From positions 706,501 to 770,500 of the forward strand of contig NW_026261571.1 of assembly GCF_000165395.2 (NCBI RefSeq): a stretch of DNA of 64,000 bases, read 5' to 3'. Shown here piece by piece: positions 11,708 to 21,708 of this stretch. Each line of letters starts with the position of its first letter. Position 1 is the stretch's first letter. Source of the DNA: Babesia bovis T2Bo. Its lineage: Eukaryota > Apicomplexa > Aconoidasida > Piroplasmida > Babesiidae. The position numbers and the translations under genes were made by a program. The notes below the pieces were generated by a model. The model saw only the letters and a program-made list of their open reading frames with translations, did not search any database and was not told the origin of the DNA.

Positions 11708-12146
11708 GTACCCTGGGGCCCGATTCTTTGAATCGCATGTGGGTTGCTCTCCCTGGGAACTTATTCCTTGCTATTGGGTGCTTATACAAGTGCCGTCTGA
11801 TCGACTTTGTGTTGCTTGACTCTGACATTGTTGGAATCAACGTTACAACATTGACGAGTACGATAATCCATTAGTGGTTCTAGTGCATCATCCACAGTTA
11901 ACACCAGCCGGTATTAACAGGAACCTCGTGCTATTGTCTTCTAACTAGCACCTTCCGACTAACCTAGAAACTGTACATACTAACTCTATAATGGCATCCC
12001 AGTCAACCGTATCCTTCAAGGTCCACTCTGTTGGCGCAGTGCGCCGCAGCTCATTCGGCAGGATGACTGCCTGGGTCTTGTTCTTCGTCGCTTTGTTCAA
12101 CCTTTTCAATGGCGTCGCTGTTGCCGATGTGGAGGTTGATAAGCGT
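11708..12146. repeat. Left arm of a 5.1-kb inverted repeat (439 bp)
   Basis: This arm is the reverse complement of 16413-16851. Paired coordinates always sum to 28559, so there is no indel. The 283 bases before the start codon look identical by eye. The first 50 codons differ at two visible positions (Lys10 versus Asn10, Asp50 versus Glu50). The arm carries the 5' flank plus the signal-peptide coding part of the family gene at 11991. Identity ends abruptly where the mature domain starts. Confidence 0.92.
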
Positions 12147-12602
12147 GGATTAGGGAAAAAAGCTGCTTCCAAGTCGGCTGAACCTGTTGACGGGGTGAAG
12201 ATTAACATTCGTGATTTCGATGATTTATCAGATATTAGAGGCAGTGATGCTTCAAATATGCCACTTGCTGAGAGGAATTTGAAGCTTATTCTCTGCTCCA
12301 TTAGAAGACACCGCCCTGCTGCAGATTTTTTAATGGAGTGTAAAAATATATTTAGCTGCATATTTAACAAGGACTCAATAACAGTACCACAAGTTGTATA
12401 CGATCAGCTCATTAAATTGGGAGAAAATTTTACGGGTTATTTTAGAGGGGAAACAAGAAGATTGCCTAAAATTGTTATGAATCTCGCTGAGGTATTTACA
12501 CGTGAAATTTACGGACCGAAGCCAACTGCTTGGAGTGAGAAACGTCAATGGGATAGCAAAAGAGGAACCGTTTTAACACTGTTGTGGGCCTCCGCTAAAT
12601 GA
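11991..12602 (+). CDS. Secreted lineage-specific family protein, copy 1
   Basis: A single-exon gene of 203 residues. The N terminus has a long polar lead (MASQSTVSF...RRSSFGRM), then a hydrophobic core (TAWVLFFVALFNLFNGVAVA) with a likely cleavage site after AVA near residue 45, then DVEV. The first 50 residues are almost identical to those of the genes at 13996 and 15642. A mature C-terminal domain of about 110 residues is shared only loosely: ERNLKLILCSIRRHRP, a short divergent segment, GENFTGYFRG, PKIVMNLAEVFTREIYGP. No membrane span or GPI-type tail follows, so a secreted protein is likely. It may belong with the small secreted families described in Babesia (for example SmORF-type genes), but I cannot confirm a named family. 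The start is fixed by conservation across three copies. Confidence 0.8.
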   Translation: MASQSTVSFKVHSVGAVRRSSFGRMTAWVLFFVALFNLFNGVAVADVEVDKRGLGKKAASKSAEPVDGVKINIRDFDDLSDIRGSDASNMPLAERNLKLILCSIRRHRPAADFLMECKNIFSCIFNKDSITVPQVVYDQLIKLGENFTGYFRGETRRLPKIVMNLAEVFTREIYGPKPTAWSEKRQWDSKRGTVLTLLWASAK

Positions 12603-13995
12603 TAAGATTACTGATTCAATTATAAATAACAGTGAATGCGTGAATTTGTTTAGTGGAAACGTTTATACTACATCGCAATGTAGCCTATTGCTTGAATATT
12701 CAAACCCTGGACCTTAAACCAGTAAATATTATTACATAGTTTTGAAACTAATCATTATACTCTGCAAGCTACAACTTAAGTGTCTGGGTTAGATTGTTGT
12801 GGTTTCCTCTTCATGCTCACAAGAAGCAGTGTGCATAGTGATATCATCCGGGGACTTTATATGTTCCCATTTCACATATCTACAACGCATTTTCGTATCA
12901 TAAGGTATTTGAATCATTTTGATTGCCCTCTTATGTTTGATGTTTATCGTACAATTCTAGTATGCAGGTGATAATGTAAGCAATGGATAGATACATCTAA
13001 CTCACATATATATGAATTATCTGCAATGGTGTCCTGATGTACATGTGGATTTTATGTAGAATGAATATGGTTTCCTTTACCTTTGTACGCGAAAATTAAC
13101 ATGAACTGTTTAATACGTCATAGAAGGATCACATCAGAATGGAATGCGTAATTACTACAGCCTGTCTGCAGAGAACTAATACTCAGTAGTCCTATTATTC
13201 AGAAAAGCAAGTATATAGCGCTTGCAATAAAAAGATCCAGGAATGGCAGAGCATATTTCCTGTGTTTTATCGTGGATAGGGAACCCTACATCATATCTAT
13301 TGATTTTTTCTTTATATTTATAACCATTTCAAGTAATAAATATCTTATCTCAGACTTTATGGGCCCCAAATAATATTTATCATAATATATATTCAAATAG
13401 ATGTAATAGTAAGTACAAAGACAACAGAAATTAAAAAGATTCTTCTAATATCTATAATTAAATATTACGCAAGATATTAAAGTTCATCGCTGGTGAGAAA
13501 TATAGTATCTTACGACTTCGGATAGTATGGTGACTCTTCCATACTACAACCTGAAACAACTATTTTGCAACAAAACTGGTGATGTAGTGCTCGAGATCTA
13601 TTTACTAAAAGACTGTTATACAACATTTGAGCCCAATCCATGATACAGATTGTATCATACGTGTATAGAATGGCCATTATACTCTTTGAGATTTGTCTTG
13701 AAATGTCTTCCTAGTATGCTTATGCAAAGATGCTATCTAATTGCGTCGGCAATCGAGTGATGTCAACTTAGGACGCACTACACCATGTTACACAGTTCAT
13801 TCTCATTATACTGTAAGTACATTTTGCATTTAAAACAATACAAACAATAATCGAACACCTACAATAAATGTAAATCTATATTTGAAATGTGGTCCGAACG
13901 TTCATCTAGAACACCTCCGGTTATAGAAACATGCTATTAGATGTCGTACATACGGCTTTTAATGTGATCCTGCATTATTTGTAAAAAAAATCATT
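12603..13995. other. AT-rich region between copy 1 and copy 2 of the secreted family
   Basis: About 1.4 kb between two convergent family genes. Short open frames here have no recognisable features. I could not find a repeat shared with the other flanks. Confidence 0.4.
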
Positions 13996-14643
13996 CTAAT
14001 ACACCATTTCCCAAGCTTGGAAAATATATTCCGTAATCATATCGTAATGGTTGTACCACTCCTTCTTTCCTTCAGTAGTATTTGGTAGGGGACCGTAACC
14101 TTCTTTAGTCAACATGTCAGCCAAGTAAAATATAAAATTGGTGTATGCATTGTTACGTGGGAATGTACCGTCGTATTTTCCACCTAGAAGAGCCAACTGT
14201 CGAGCCATGTCGAAAGACAATTCCATGCTCTCCTTCTTCTTGAGTGACTTTACCAGTTTTTTATATGGCTTTAAAGCCTTATCCTTAGGGCGATAATATG
14301 AAATGTGCGCGAGAATCTTTCTCAGGTTACGTTCAATATTAACCTTGTCTTCATCCGTGAGTACCTTGGTAGGAGCACATGCATTTTGAGATGGAAATAT
14401 TACATTAATGCTCTTAGGAATAAAGACTTTGGTACCACCTGATGATGCCACATCACTAGGAGGTTTTATGGTACATTCTTTTTGTTCACGCATATCAACC
14501 TCCACATCGGCAACAGCGACGCCATTGAAAAGGTTGAACAAAGCGACGAAGAACAAGACCCAGGCAGTCATCTTGCCGAATGAGCTGCGGCGCACTGCGC
14601 CAACAGAGTGGACATTGAAGGATACGGTTGACTGGGATGCCAT
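13996..14643 (-). CDS. Secreted lineage-specific family protein, copy 2
   Basis: 215 residues when started at the family-conserved MASQSTVSFN (ATG at 14641-14643). An upstream in-frame Met at 14725 would add 28 residues that break the family pattern. Signal peptide as in copies 1 and 3, with Lys at residue 24 and DVEVD after the cleavage site. The mature part is basic and Lys-rich: ERNLRKILAHISYYRPKDKA, KKLVKSLKKKESMELSFDMA, LGGKYDGTFPRN, FIFYLADMLTKEGYGP. The shared pattern with the other copies is (K/R)N(L/F)(R/K).I, ..L..L...(F/Y).G.F.R and YL...LT. It lies close to the centre of the inverted repeat formed by the other two copies. Only the 34-nt leader just upstream is shared with both; beyond that its 5' flank is unique for about 250 bases. 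Confidence 0.8.
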   Translation of the reverse strand: MASQSTVSFNVHSVGAVRRSSFGKMTAWVLFFVALFNLFNGVAVADVEVDMREQKECTIKPPSDVASSGGTKVFIPKSINVIFPSQNACAPTKVLTDEDKVNIERNLRKILAHISYYRPKDKALKPYKKLVKSLKKKESMELSFDMARQLALLGGKYDGTFPRNNAYTNFIFYLADMLTKEGYGPLPNTTEGKKEWYNHYDMITEYIFQAWEMVY

Positions 14644-14930
14644 TATAGAGTTAGTATGTACAGTTTCTAGGTTAGTCAGAGGGTGTTGATTAGCGATGAA
14701 AATGTGTAGAAGAAATATGGGATGCAAATAAGGCTATTCCAGATACACTATAGGAAGCTTACTTCACATCCAACAAAACGACTCCTTCATACAATTTCAT
14801 CTACTAAAAAACACAACCTTCCAAATAGAATGTATATACATAGACATTAATATGTTATTGACTAGCATTAAATGATTGAACCGACTTTATGCCTGCTGGA
14901 TTGGGAACCCCAGACTACGCCATAACCATG

Positions 14931-15400
14931 ATTCCTTATCCCTAAATATACACTGTCTACTGATCAATTGCAGCATTTATGGAGGTAAGATGGCTTGTGA
15001 CATCGTTCCATCGTTCTAGAAGGAAGTAAGGGCGGTCAAATTGTGTAACATGCCTACTGGTGTCTGGAATCCTGGTCTACCATTTATAACCGATAAGCGC
15101 CATTGCGGGCTTCATATGTTGCTTGTTTATTTATCATTACTAGTGTGGTCGGTAATGTGCCATTGTACCAATTTTATCGTTATACATAAATTGATATCCG
15201 CATCACACAGAATCGTACGATTCCTATTTGTCCACGTATTCACGTGTCCATAATATGAAACATCCAGGCCGAGTGCAATGTAGCTCTGATTGGTTGGTAT
15301 AGATGAGTTGTATATTGGTCACCATTATTCGTGATGTGGGTGACATTATGGGTGTCCTACCCCCTCTATAATTTTCAACTCCCCTTCCCACATAGGAGAA
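14931..15400. repeat. Direct repeat, copy a (470 bp)
   Basis: This segment recurs ungapped at 16863-17332, offset 1932 bases. I saw only a few substitutions, near the left end and around positions 15028-15033 and 15133. It lies about 290 bases upstream of the copy 2 start, matching the position of the second repeat relative to copy 3. Both copies contain a + strand open frame of about 70 codons (15041-15253 here), including NMPTGVWNPGLPFITDKRHC. This may be fortuitous. Confidence 0.92.
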
Positions 15401-15641
15401 CTAATTTGTTTGACGTGTTGGTGTAATTAGAGCTACTCCTTAACACTAGTATATTCTTGGAATCATGTCGAGGGAAAATTTTATACTATAAGCCACAGTA
15501 ACGTTTGAATATATTTATCGTGTAGCAATAATTAAGCAGTTCCGCTAAATGTGGTTAATAAAATGGAGGAAGGTTTTATTCCTCTTTTTTAAAAAAACGA
15601 AAATAAAAGCCAAATGGATAACTCGAAAGACGTAACAATTT

Positions 15642-16568
15642 TCAAAATACAGCAATGGCATCGTAAAGCGCCTCCATGTTGGTTTCGTATTGCTTATCCC
15701 ACGCGTATTGAGATTGCCCACCCTCTGACCTAGTACCATTAGTTCTCTCCGTCAACAACTTTCCGAGATACAAAATGGTTTTGGGTGCTGCCTTTGGTCT
15801 TAGGAAGTATCCGTTGAAGTTATCGGGTAATGATGCAAGCTCTGCGGCAATGTCAACAGGGAGTGACATGGCGGTAGCTTCTTCAAAGGCCGTGTAAATG
15901 TCACCGTAGGGATCTTGGTCCTTAAACTTGAGGCAATATCCCGTGATGTGGTTAATTATCTTCCTGAAATTTTTAGTTGCTTTTGACTTTTGTACGGAAT
16001 CTAGCTTTTCGCCACGTGAGAATCGGCTGAAGGGGCTGCCAATTTCAACGTCCATCTTGTCACCGATTTTGGTTGGAGAGCAAGAGATGTAAACACGACG
16101 AGTTGGTTGTACAGTGGCCATCTTGTGAATTGTTTCAGGGTCAGATTCATAGCCTGCTTCTTGCTCACCGGCAGGTGATTCTTCAGGCAATTCACCTTCT
16201 TCCTCCTCATCGGCAGGTGATGCTGAAGTCATTTCACCGGCGACCTCACCTTCTTCTCCCTCCTCAGCAGCAGGTGTTTCTGCGGGCAATTCACCATCTA
16301 GTTCTTCATCAGAAACTTCGTCACCAGACGCATCGTGTTCTTGCTCTTGCTCTGATACAGAGCTGGTTTCTCCCGTTTGGCCATCTTCCACTATCCCGGG
16401 AGTGCCCAATTCACGCTTTTCAACCTCCACATCGGCAACAGCGACGCCATTGAAAAGGTTGAACAAAGCGACGAAGAACAAGACCCAGGCAGTCATCCTG
16501 CCGAATGAGCTGCGGCGCACTGCGCCAACAGAGTGGACATTGAAGGATACGGTTGACTGGGATGCCAT
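15642..16568 (-). CDS. Secreted lineage-specific family protein, copy 3, with acidic repeat insert
   Basis: 308 residues. It has the same signal peptide as its relatives, then a Glu/Pro/Ala/Gly-rich insert of about 90 residues (about 55-145) that neither other copy has. The insert contains imperfect repeats of the type GELPAETPAAEE, GEVAGEMTSASPADEE, GELPEESPAGEQ. The C-terminal domain follows: KNFRKIINHITGYC, MSLPVDIAAELASLPDNFNG, YFLRPKAAPKTILYLGKLLT. The protein is predicted to be secreted and strongly acidic in its middle. Its 5' flank is the right arm of the inverted repeat, identical to that of copy 1, with direct repeat copy b beyond. This arrangement suggests recent duplication or gene conversion of the 5' half while the mature domains kept diverging. 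Confidence 0.82.
   Translation of the reverse strand: MASQSTVSFNVHSVGAVRRSSFGRMTAWVLFFVALFNLFNGVAVADVEVEKRELGTPGIVEDGQTGETSSVSEQEQEHDASGDEVSDEELDGELPAETPAAEEGEEGEVAGEMTSASPADEEEEGELPEESPAGEQEAGYESDPETIHKMATVQPTRRVYISCSPTKIGDKMDVEIGSPFSRFSRGEKLDSVQKSKATKNFRKIINHITGYCLKFKDQDPYGDIYTAFEEATAMSLPVDIAAELASLPDNFNGYFLRPKAAPKTILYLGKLLTERTNGTRSEGGQSQYAWDKQYETNMEALYDAIAVF
16131..16400. repeat. Imperfect acidic-peptide coding repeats inside copy 3
   Basis: At the DNA level, units reading on the + strand as a variant of 'ggcaggtgattcttcaggca' followed by 'attcaccttcttcctcctca' recur about three times with substitutions. They encode the GELP/PAEE-type units on the minus strand. Such in-frame repeats expand and contract by slippage or unequal exchange. 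Confidence 0.65.
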
Positions 16569-16851
16569 TATAGAGTTAGTATGTACAGTTTCTAGGTTAG
16601 TCGGAAGGTGCTAGTTAGAAGACAATAGCACGAGGTTCCTGTTAATACCGGCTGGTGTTAACTGTGGATGATGCACTAGAACCACTAATGGATTATCGTA
16701 CTCGTCAATGTTGTAACGTTGATTCCAACAATGTCAGAGTCAAGCAACACAAAGTCGATCAGACGGCACTTGTATAAGCACCCAATAGCAAGGAATAAGT
16801 TCCCAGGGAGAGCAACCCACATGCGATTCAAAGAATCGGGCCCCAGGGTAC
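16413..16851. repeat. Right arm of the 5.1-kb inverted repeat (439 bp)
   Basis: Reverse complement of 11708-12146. It covers the first 50 codons of copy 3 and 283 bases of its 5' flank. The outer end is sharp, after the run 'gggccccagggtac' at 16838-16851. Eleven bases later direct repeat copy b begins. Confidence 0.92.
16569..16602 (-). promoter_or_regulatory. 34-nt leader shared by all three secreted-family genes
   Basis: The 34 bases just before the start codon are the same in all three family genes: 11957-11990 (+), 14644-14677 (-) and here (-). In copy 2, homology stops exactly at the end of this block; in copies 1 and 3 it continues to 283 bases. It probably acts as a 5' UTR or translation context, or marks the minimal conversion tract. 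Its function is inferred only from position and conservation. Confidence 0.6.
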
Positions 16852-16862
16852 TTCTAATTTCC

Positions 16863-17332
16863 ATTCCTTATCTCTAAATATACACTGTCTACTGATCAAT
16901 TGCAGCATTTATGGAGGTAAGATGGCTTGTGACATCGTTCCATCGTTCTAGAAGGAAGTATGGGTGGTCAAATTGTGTAACATGCCTACTGGTGTCTGGA
17001 ATCCTGGTCTACCATTTATAACCGATAAGCGCCATTGCGGGCTTCATATGTTGCTTGTTTTTTTATCATTACTAGTGTGGTCGGTAATGTGCCATTGTAC
17101 CAATTTTATCGTTATACATAAATTGATATCCGCATCACACAGAATCGTACGATTCCTATTTGTCCACGTATTCACGTGTCCATAATATGAAACATCCAGG
17201 CCGAGTGCAATGTAGCTCTGATTGGTTGGTATAGATGAGTTGTATATTGGTCACCATTATTCGTGATGTGGGTGACATTATGGGTGTCCTACCCCCTCTA
17301 TAATTTTCAACTCCCCTTCCCACATAGGAGAA
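16863..17332. repeat. Direct repeat, copy b (470 bp)
   Basis: Nearly identical to 14931-15400 in the same orientation. The equivalent + strand open frame is at 16964-17185, extended at its start by one substitution. Homology ends at 'cacataggagaa'. Beyond it the sequence becomes AT-rich and gene-poor. Confidence 0.92.
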
Positions 17333-20300
17333 TTGATGCGTCGAACAAAATGTGTTGCTGTTCTGTTTTGTACTTTGTAAACCCACTTTGCTGTGCGTCT
17401 GCCAGGCATGGCGTGTTTACGTACATGCCATTATGTTTATGTGGGTGATATATTGCTATATATGTCGATTGTTTGCTTTGTTTTTCCTTGTTTGAAAATT
17501 CACTGCTTTGTTGAAAAATATTTCACAACGCTAAAAAACGTCGATGCATTCTTTTTTCATTGTCTATTAAATTTTGAATACCATATTATTCTAAGTTGTT
17601 TTTATATATCGTTCCCAAAGCCGATTGAATTGTTGTATGGATAGCTATATCAAAACAACAATCAATAAAACGGTACACTTGAACCCATGTTATACTGTAT
17701 TTTGTGCTGAATATATTGGTTTATCTGTTAGCATACATTGTGCTAAGTCACTCAAATTAGCATGTAAGTGGATCATGATCCATTGTCAAAAATAGTAGAA
17801 TTCAGTTTATAGGGGGTTAATCGGGGTATTATCTAATCTCTCAAATTGTTTACTCCGCATTTATTATAATCTTGTAAACGGGTTTATAATCATAATGCCG
17901 CATCATTAAATGTAAAAACAAGAATCAGATGAGAAACATTTATCGCGCTTCACCATATTGAATTGTTATTTTATATCTAGCCCATGGTCTGTTGATTGAT
18001 CGTATAGGACTTCAAACCACATTGAAACCAAACATAGATCACATTAGCCGGATCTGCATCTATCACCAATAGAGGTATAGTAACTATTTTCACCGCTACA
18101 TAATTTGCCTGAATTTTTAGCACCAATTAAATATATTTATATATTAACTATTTTGAAATATATAATAACTTGTGTTGGAGAAGATAAAAAGAGGTGGAGG
18201 GTCATTATATTGGACCATGGTTTGCAATGAATATTTACAATGATGGTTCATGCAAACAAACATTAGAGCAGCAGACCAAGATTATATTGTATATACGAGC
18301 GCCATAATGGTGCGTTCAAAATATAGCAACTAATATTCATTTCGATCTATCTCCAATACCTCATATAAATGAACATAACATTAGCAAATGTTTCTCTAGT
18401 CTATGCAATTATACTCTAACCCTCAGCAACATCACAATTGAGACTTTATACCAATGTAAATACGATGATCCTTTTCTAACGTTCATGATGCCAACAAGCA
18501 ATTCCATTCTTCTGATTCAACAAAGTACTTTTGGTTACTTCATACTGTGTGAATATGCGAGAATATATTTGCGCCATGAGATTTAATTAGTGGGAAGTAT
18601 TCAAATTTTACAAAATTAATATATGATTGGAATATGAATTGGGCAGATCAGCTAATATGATTATTATTATCTTCAACTGGTAATCAAAGCTCAGATTCAA
18701 CATAAACGTTAGTTTAATAACTGAAAATCATTTTTCGTTCTAAATTTAGGATTTCAACAAATGTGGATGACACCTGTTCAGTATTGCATAGTTTAAATAC
18801 TTACATATAATATTGCGTTTCGGTTGCATTGAGCTTACCTACATTCAGTAGTTGTCTTTTGTGACAGCTATCTTATGTGATATATTTAGAAATGTTGTTA
18901 AACTTAGATGGAGTTGCGCAATACCTAATCATAGCAACCATTCAGCACTACAAATATTGTCAAAGCCACTTCATAGCATTTACTCATATTAAAAATAAAA
19001 TCATGACATGGCGAACCCTTCTTTTCGGCATGAATTGATTTGCACTCATTATATTTAAAGGGAAAAGGTTAATAAATATTTCACCGGTGAACCTGATGGC
19101 AGAATAAAAATGATGGGTGATAAAATGAGCGTATTTATTTAGTAATGAAGTAAGATACTACAAAACTAGAGGAATACTTGCAAATCATATACATGCCTGC
19201 AAATTGTCGTTTTGGTTGATGTGGTTTGGATCACTCATGAAGGTAAAATATCACATGTGGCATACCAAATGGGCGATGGCCAAAAGACCAAAAAACTACT
19301 TATATTAGCAAATTGTTTCTATGTAAATATGATTTTCTTGTGGGAATTCTAAAACTTATAAAACATCACAGGCATTTGGCATATTGTTGCTTTCCCAGTG
19401 TCACCAACAAAGTCGTTTTTTTTGATGTTAGAAATTTGACTTAACATAAACATACAAAAATAAACGATTGGAACGCAAACGATTGACCACTGCCAAAGGA
19501 TGTCGAATAATTTCGCGCAGATAGCTTGTCCCTATTTGAAGCAGAACAACAAATTAGAAGATCGTGAGTTTCATTCTAGACAACCAGATGCACTATATTC
19601 TACACATGATTAAGGTTGTCAAATCTATCAAATAAAGGACATGTAACATATAAAATGTTGAGCTCCCTGTGATAGGTATATACAAAGTGACAATACAAAT
19701 GTGACTATTATTAAGCGTAGAATACAATATAGTCACTATAATGACAAAAACAAACGAATATTTCGGAACTGTATATACATTTATATGGCAACTTTAATGT
19801 TCAGTATCATCAACCCTCCGAACAATGGAAAAAGTTTTAAAACGCGGATAGGGCATTAGCCGTGATGTTCATAGACAAATAACATTGTATAATGATATGG
19901 TGAGATTGATATGGCAATCAACAAAATGATCAATGGTTGCCCCCGTGTTACCTTGGATCACCGGAACAACTATGTAGGGCAAATTAAAACATATTCACAA
20001 AATAATTTGGCACTGCTGTTACAAATGGCAACAAAACGATATCGTTACTTTGATGAGTTTTACGCATATATATACAATGCCTTATTGTCTCTATAACATG
20101 ACAGAATCTTTTTTCATCATAAAATAAGCATACTATATATACTTCAAAAAGCACGGTGCGTTATGAATGTCATGGAAACAAATATATAATATAAAGATAT
20201 ACGCATCAGACTAAATCGTACTGCTTATGATATATGCATGATATAAAAGAGGATCATTTAATGAACATAGACACATATGCGTGTGATTAGACATTCAATA

Positions 20301-20470
20301 CAACGCATGTTGAATAGCGTTTATCATTATTTTTGAGTACATTAATAAATAGCTAGCAAATCACTTCTGCTATTTTGCAAGTGTTTTAAGATTAATAAGA
20401 TTAACCAAGCATCTTATTACACTATAGAACACTGTACCGTATCATAGTTCTGGCCAACATACAAGCTCAC
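17333..20470. other. AT-rich region without recognisable genes
   Basis: About 3.1 kb with no open frame above about 85 codons and none with a recognisable domain. By eye it is clearly more AT-rich than the surrounding coding DNA and has no simple tandem array. Possible roles include a centromere or replication-related element, long non-coding transcription for the neighbouring family genes, or decayed sequence. Nothing in the sequence alone decides between these. Confidence 0.45.
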
Positions 20471-20473
20471 GAG

Positions 20474-20820
20474 TTATTTGAATACACTCCTCAATGTATG
20501 TGCATACTCCTGATATAGGGCGGCATCACGGGTAATACAAGTAAAACCTTCCCCTAAGCCATTGAAACAGGAGAGAATTCCAATATAAATAGTGTGCGAT
20601 GATAAAATTACAAATTCCCCTAAACAAATATCCAAAGGACATTGGAGAAATAGCCACCTTTGGAGACTTGATATACACAAAATTGATGCATGAGGTATTT
20701 GATTGCTTGAAGCAATAATAGCAATGCCTTTCCTGATAGCCAAAATATAGCATACGTTACGTTGCCAAGTACCAAAACCACCTTTTGCTTCATTTTAGTA
20801 GATTTAGAGGCGAAATCAGT
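20474..20820 (-). CDS. Candidate small membrane protein gene, exon structure unresolved
   Basis: Two overlapping minus-strand frames look protein-like. One starts MKQKVVLVLGNVTYAIFWLS near 20794 and reads through a very hydrophobic segment (KALLLLLQAIKYLMHQF) to a stop near 20627. The other ends ...ITRDAALYQEYAHTLRSVFK at 20474. An intron of about 85 nt (GTTTAG to TTAG) could join the regions, but the phase depends on which acceptor is used and the donor is weak. No family is recognised. It may be two chance frames in AT-rich DNA. Confidence 0.2.
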
Positions 20821-21254
20821 TACTATATTTTCAAAGGTAAAATAATGGTTAATGGATGTCAGTGTATGATTACTAACATTTATTCGTCAAATTCAGTGTA
20901 ATAACAACTATTGTAGACATAGAAATTGATGTTTATATGCTGTCTTAATTTCGGTGTGTAATTAGAGTCATTTGTGCACATGTACAATCATGGCGTTAAA
21001 AGGGGTGGAATAAGCGCACCTCTAGTGCAATGAGTAGACAGCGACTAAAATTACCATACTTTATATTACATTAGACACCTTATCATTTGCATATGTATGT
21101 ATTTAATACCAATACATTGGTAACAACGAAATCAGGTTTATTTTGGCATACAATTTCATGACGATCTCCATAACTCCCTAATTAAAGAGTAAACTAAGTT
21201 TACACATTACTACAAAACAATAGTAAGCATTTCGGTACAAAAAACGCAGTGAAT

Positions 21255-21503
21255 TTATATGTCCTCGTATTCATATATATACTGGATTTGTGATTCATTA
21301 CGTATTGTATGCTGGTGAAATAACAGCATAGGCGTTGGTTGATCCTTAACAGTGTTAGCAGTACGCTGATTGCATAATATATTATCGCATAATTTCCATA
21401 AAAACCTCGCTGAACCAAATTCCACAATACATTGTCATCTTCTATTTTCAAGCTGCTGTTTTCACAGAATAATGAAGTAGATGTGGACGCAAATATATTC
21501 TGA
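21255..21503 (-). CDS. Candidate small spliced gene, 3' exons only
   Basis: The last exon 21255-21365 encodes a well-balanced peptide: RTANTVKDQPTPMLLFHQHT, then IRNESQIQYIYEYEDI and a stop. A 50-nt GT-AG intron (21366-21415) joins it in phase 0 to an upstream exon. That exon is read as ...STSLFCENSSLKIEDDNVLWNL and is open to an AG acceptor (CTAG or TTCAG) around 21495-21505. The first exon with the start codon was not identified; it would fall in the short gap before the divergent SET gene at 21709. No family recognised. It is credited because both exons are open and polar in an otherwise AT-rich stretch. Confidence 0.35.
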
Positions 21504-21708
21504 ATTAACTAGTGTTTTTTTGTCAATATCCCACCATATGGGTATTGTCTATGTGGGAATCACAACACTGTTCTTCACAACACCGAACGATAATGACTAA
21601 TAAAGCACCTTAAATGCGTACAATACGCATACTACTGACTAATATAGTCATTCCACTAAAGGGTGTATATTCCTTACAAAGCCAGTTGACATTCGCCAGA
21701 TCGACCAT

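Noticed and set aside
14644..14727. Longer start for family copy 2 (28 extra residues)
   Set aside because: The other two copies start at MASQSTVSF and share the 34-nt leader directly before that codon.
16073..16453. A 126-codon + strand frame opposite the acidic repeat of copy 3
   Set aside because: It is His/Leu/Pro-rich and arises from reading the acidic repeat antisense. The family signal peptide fixes the minus strand as coding.
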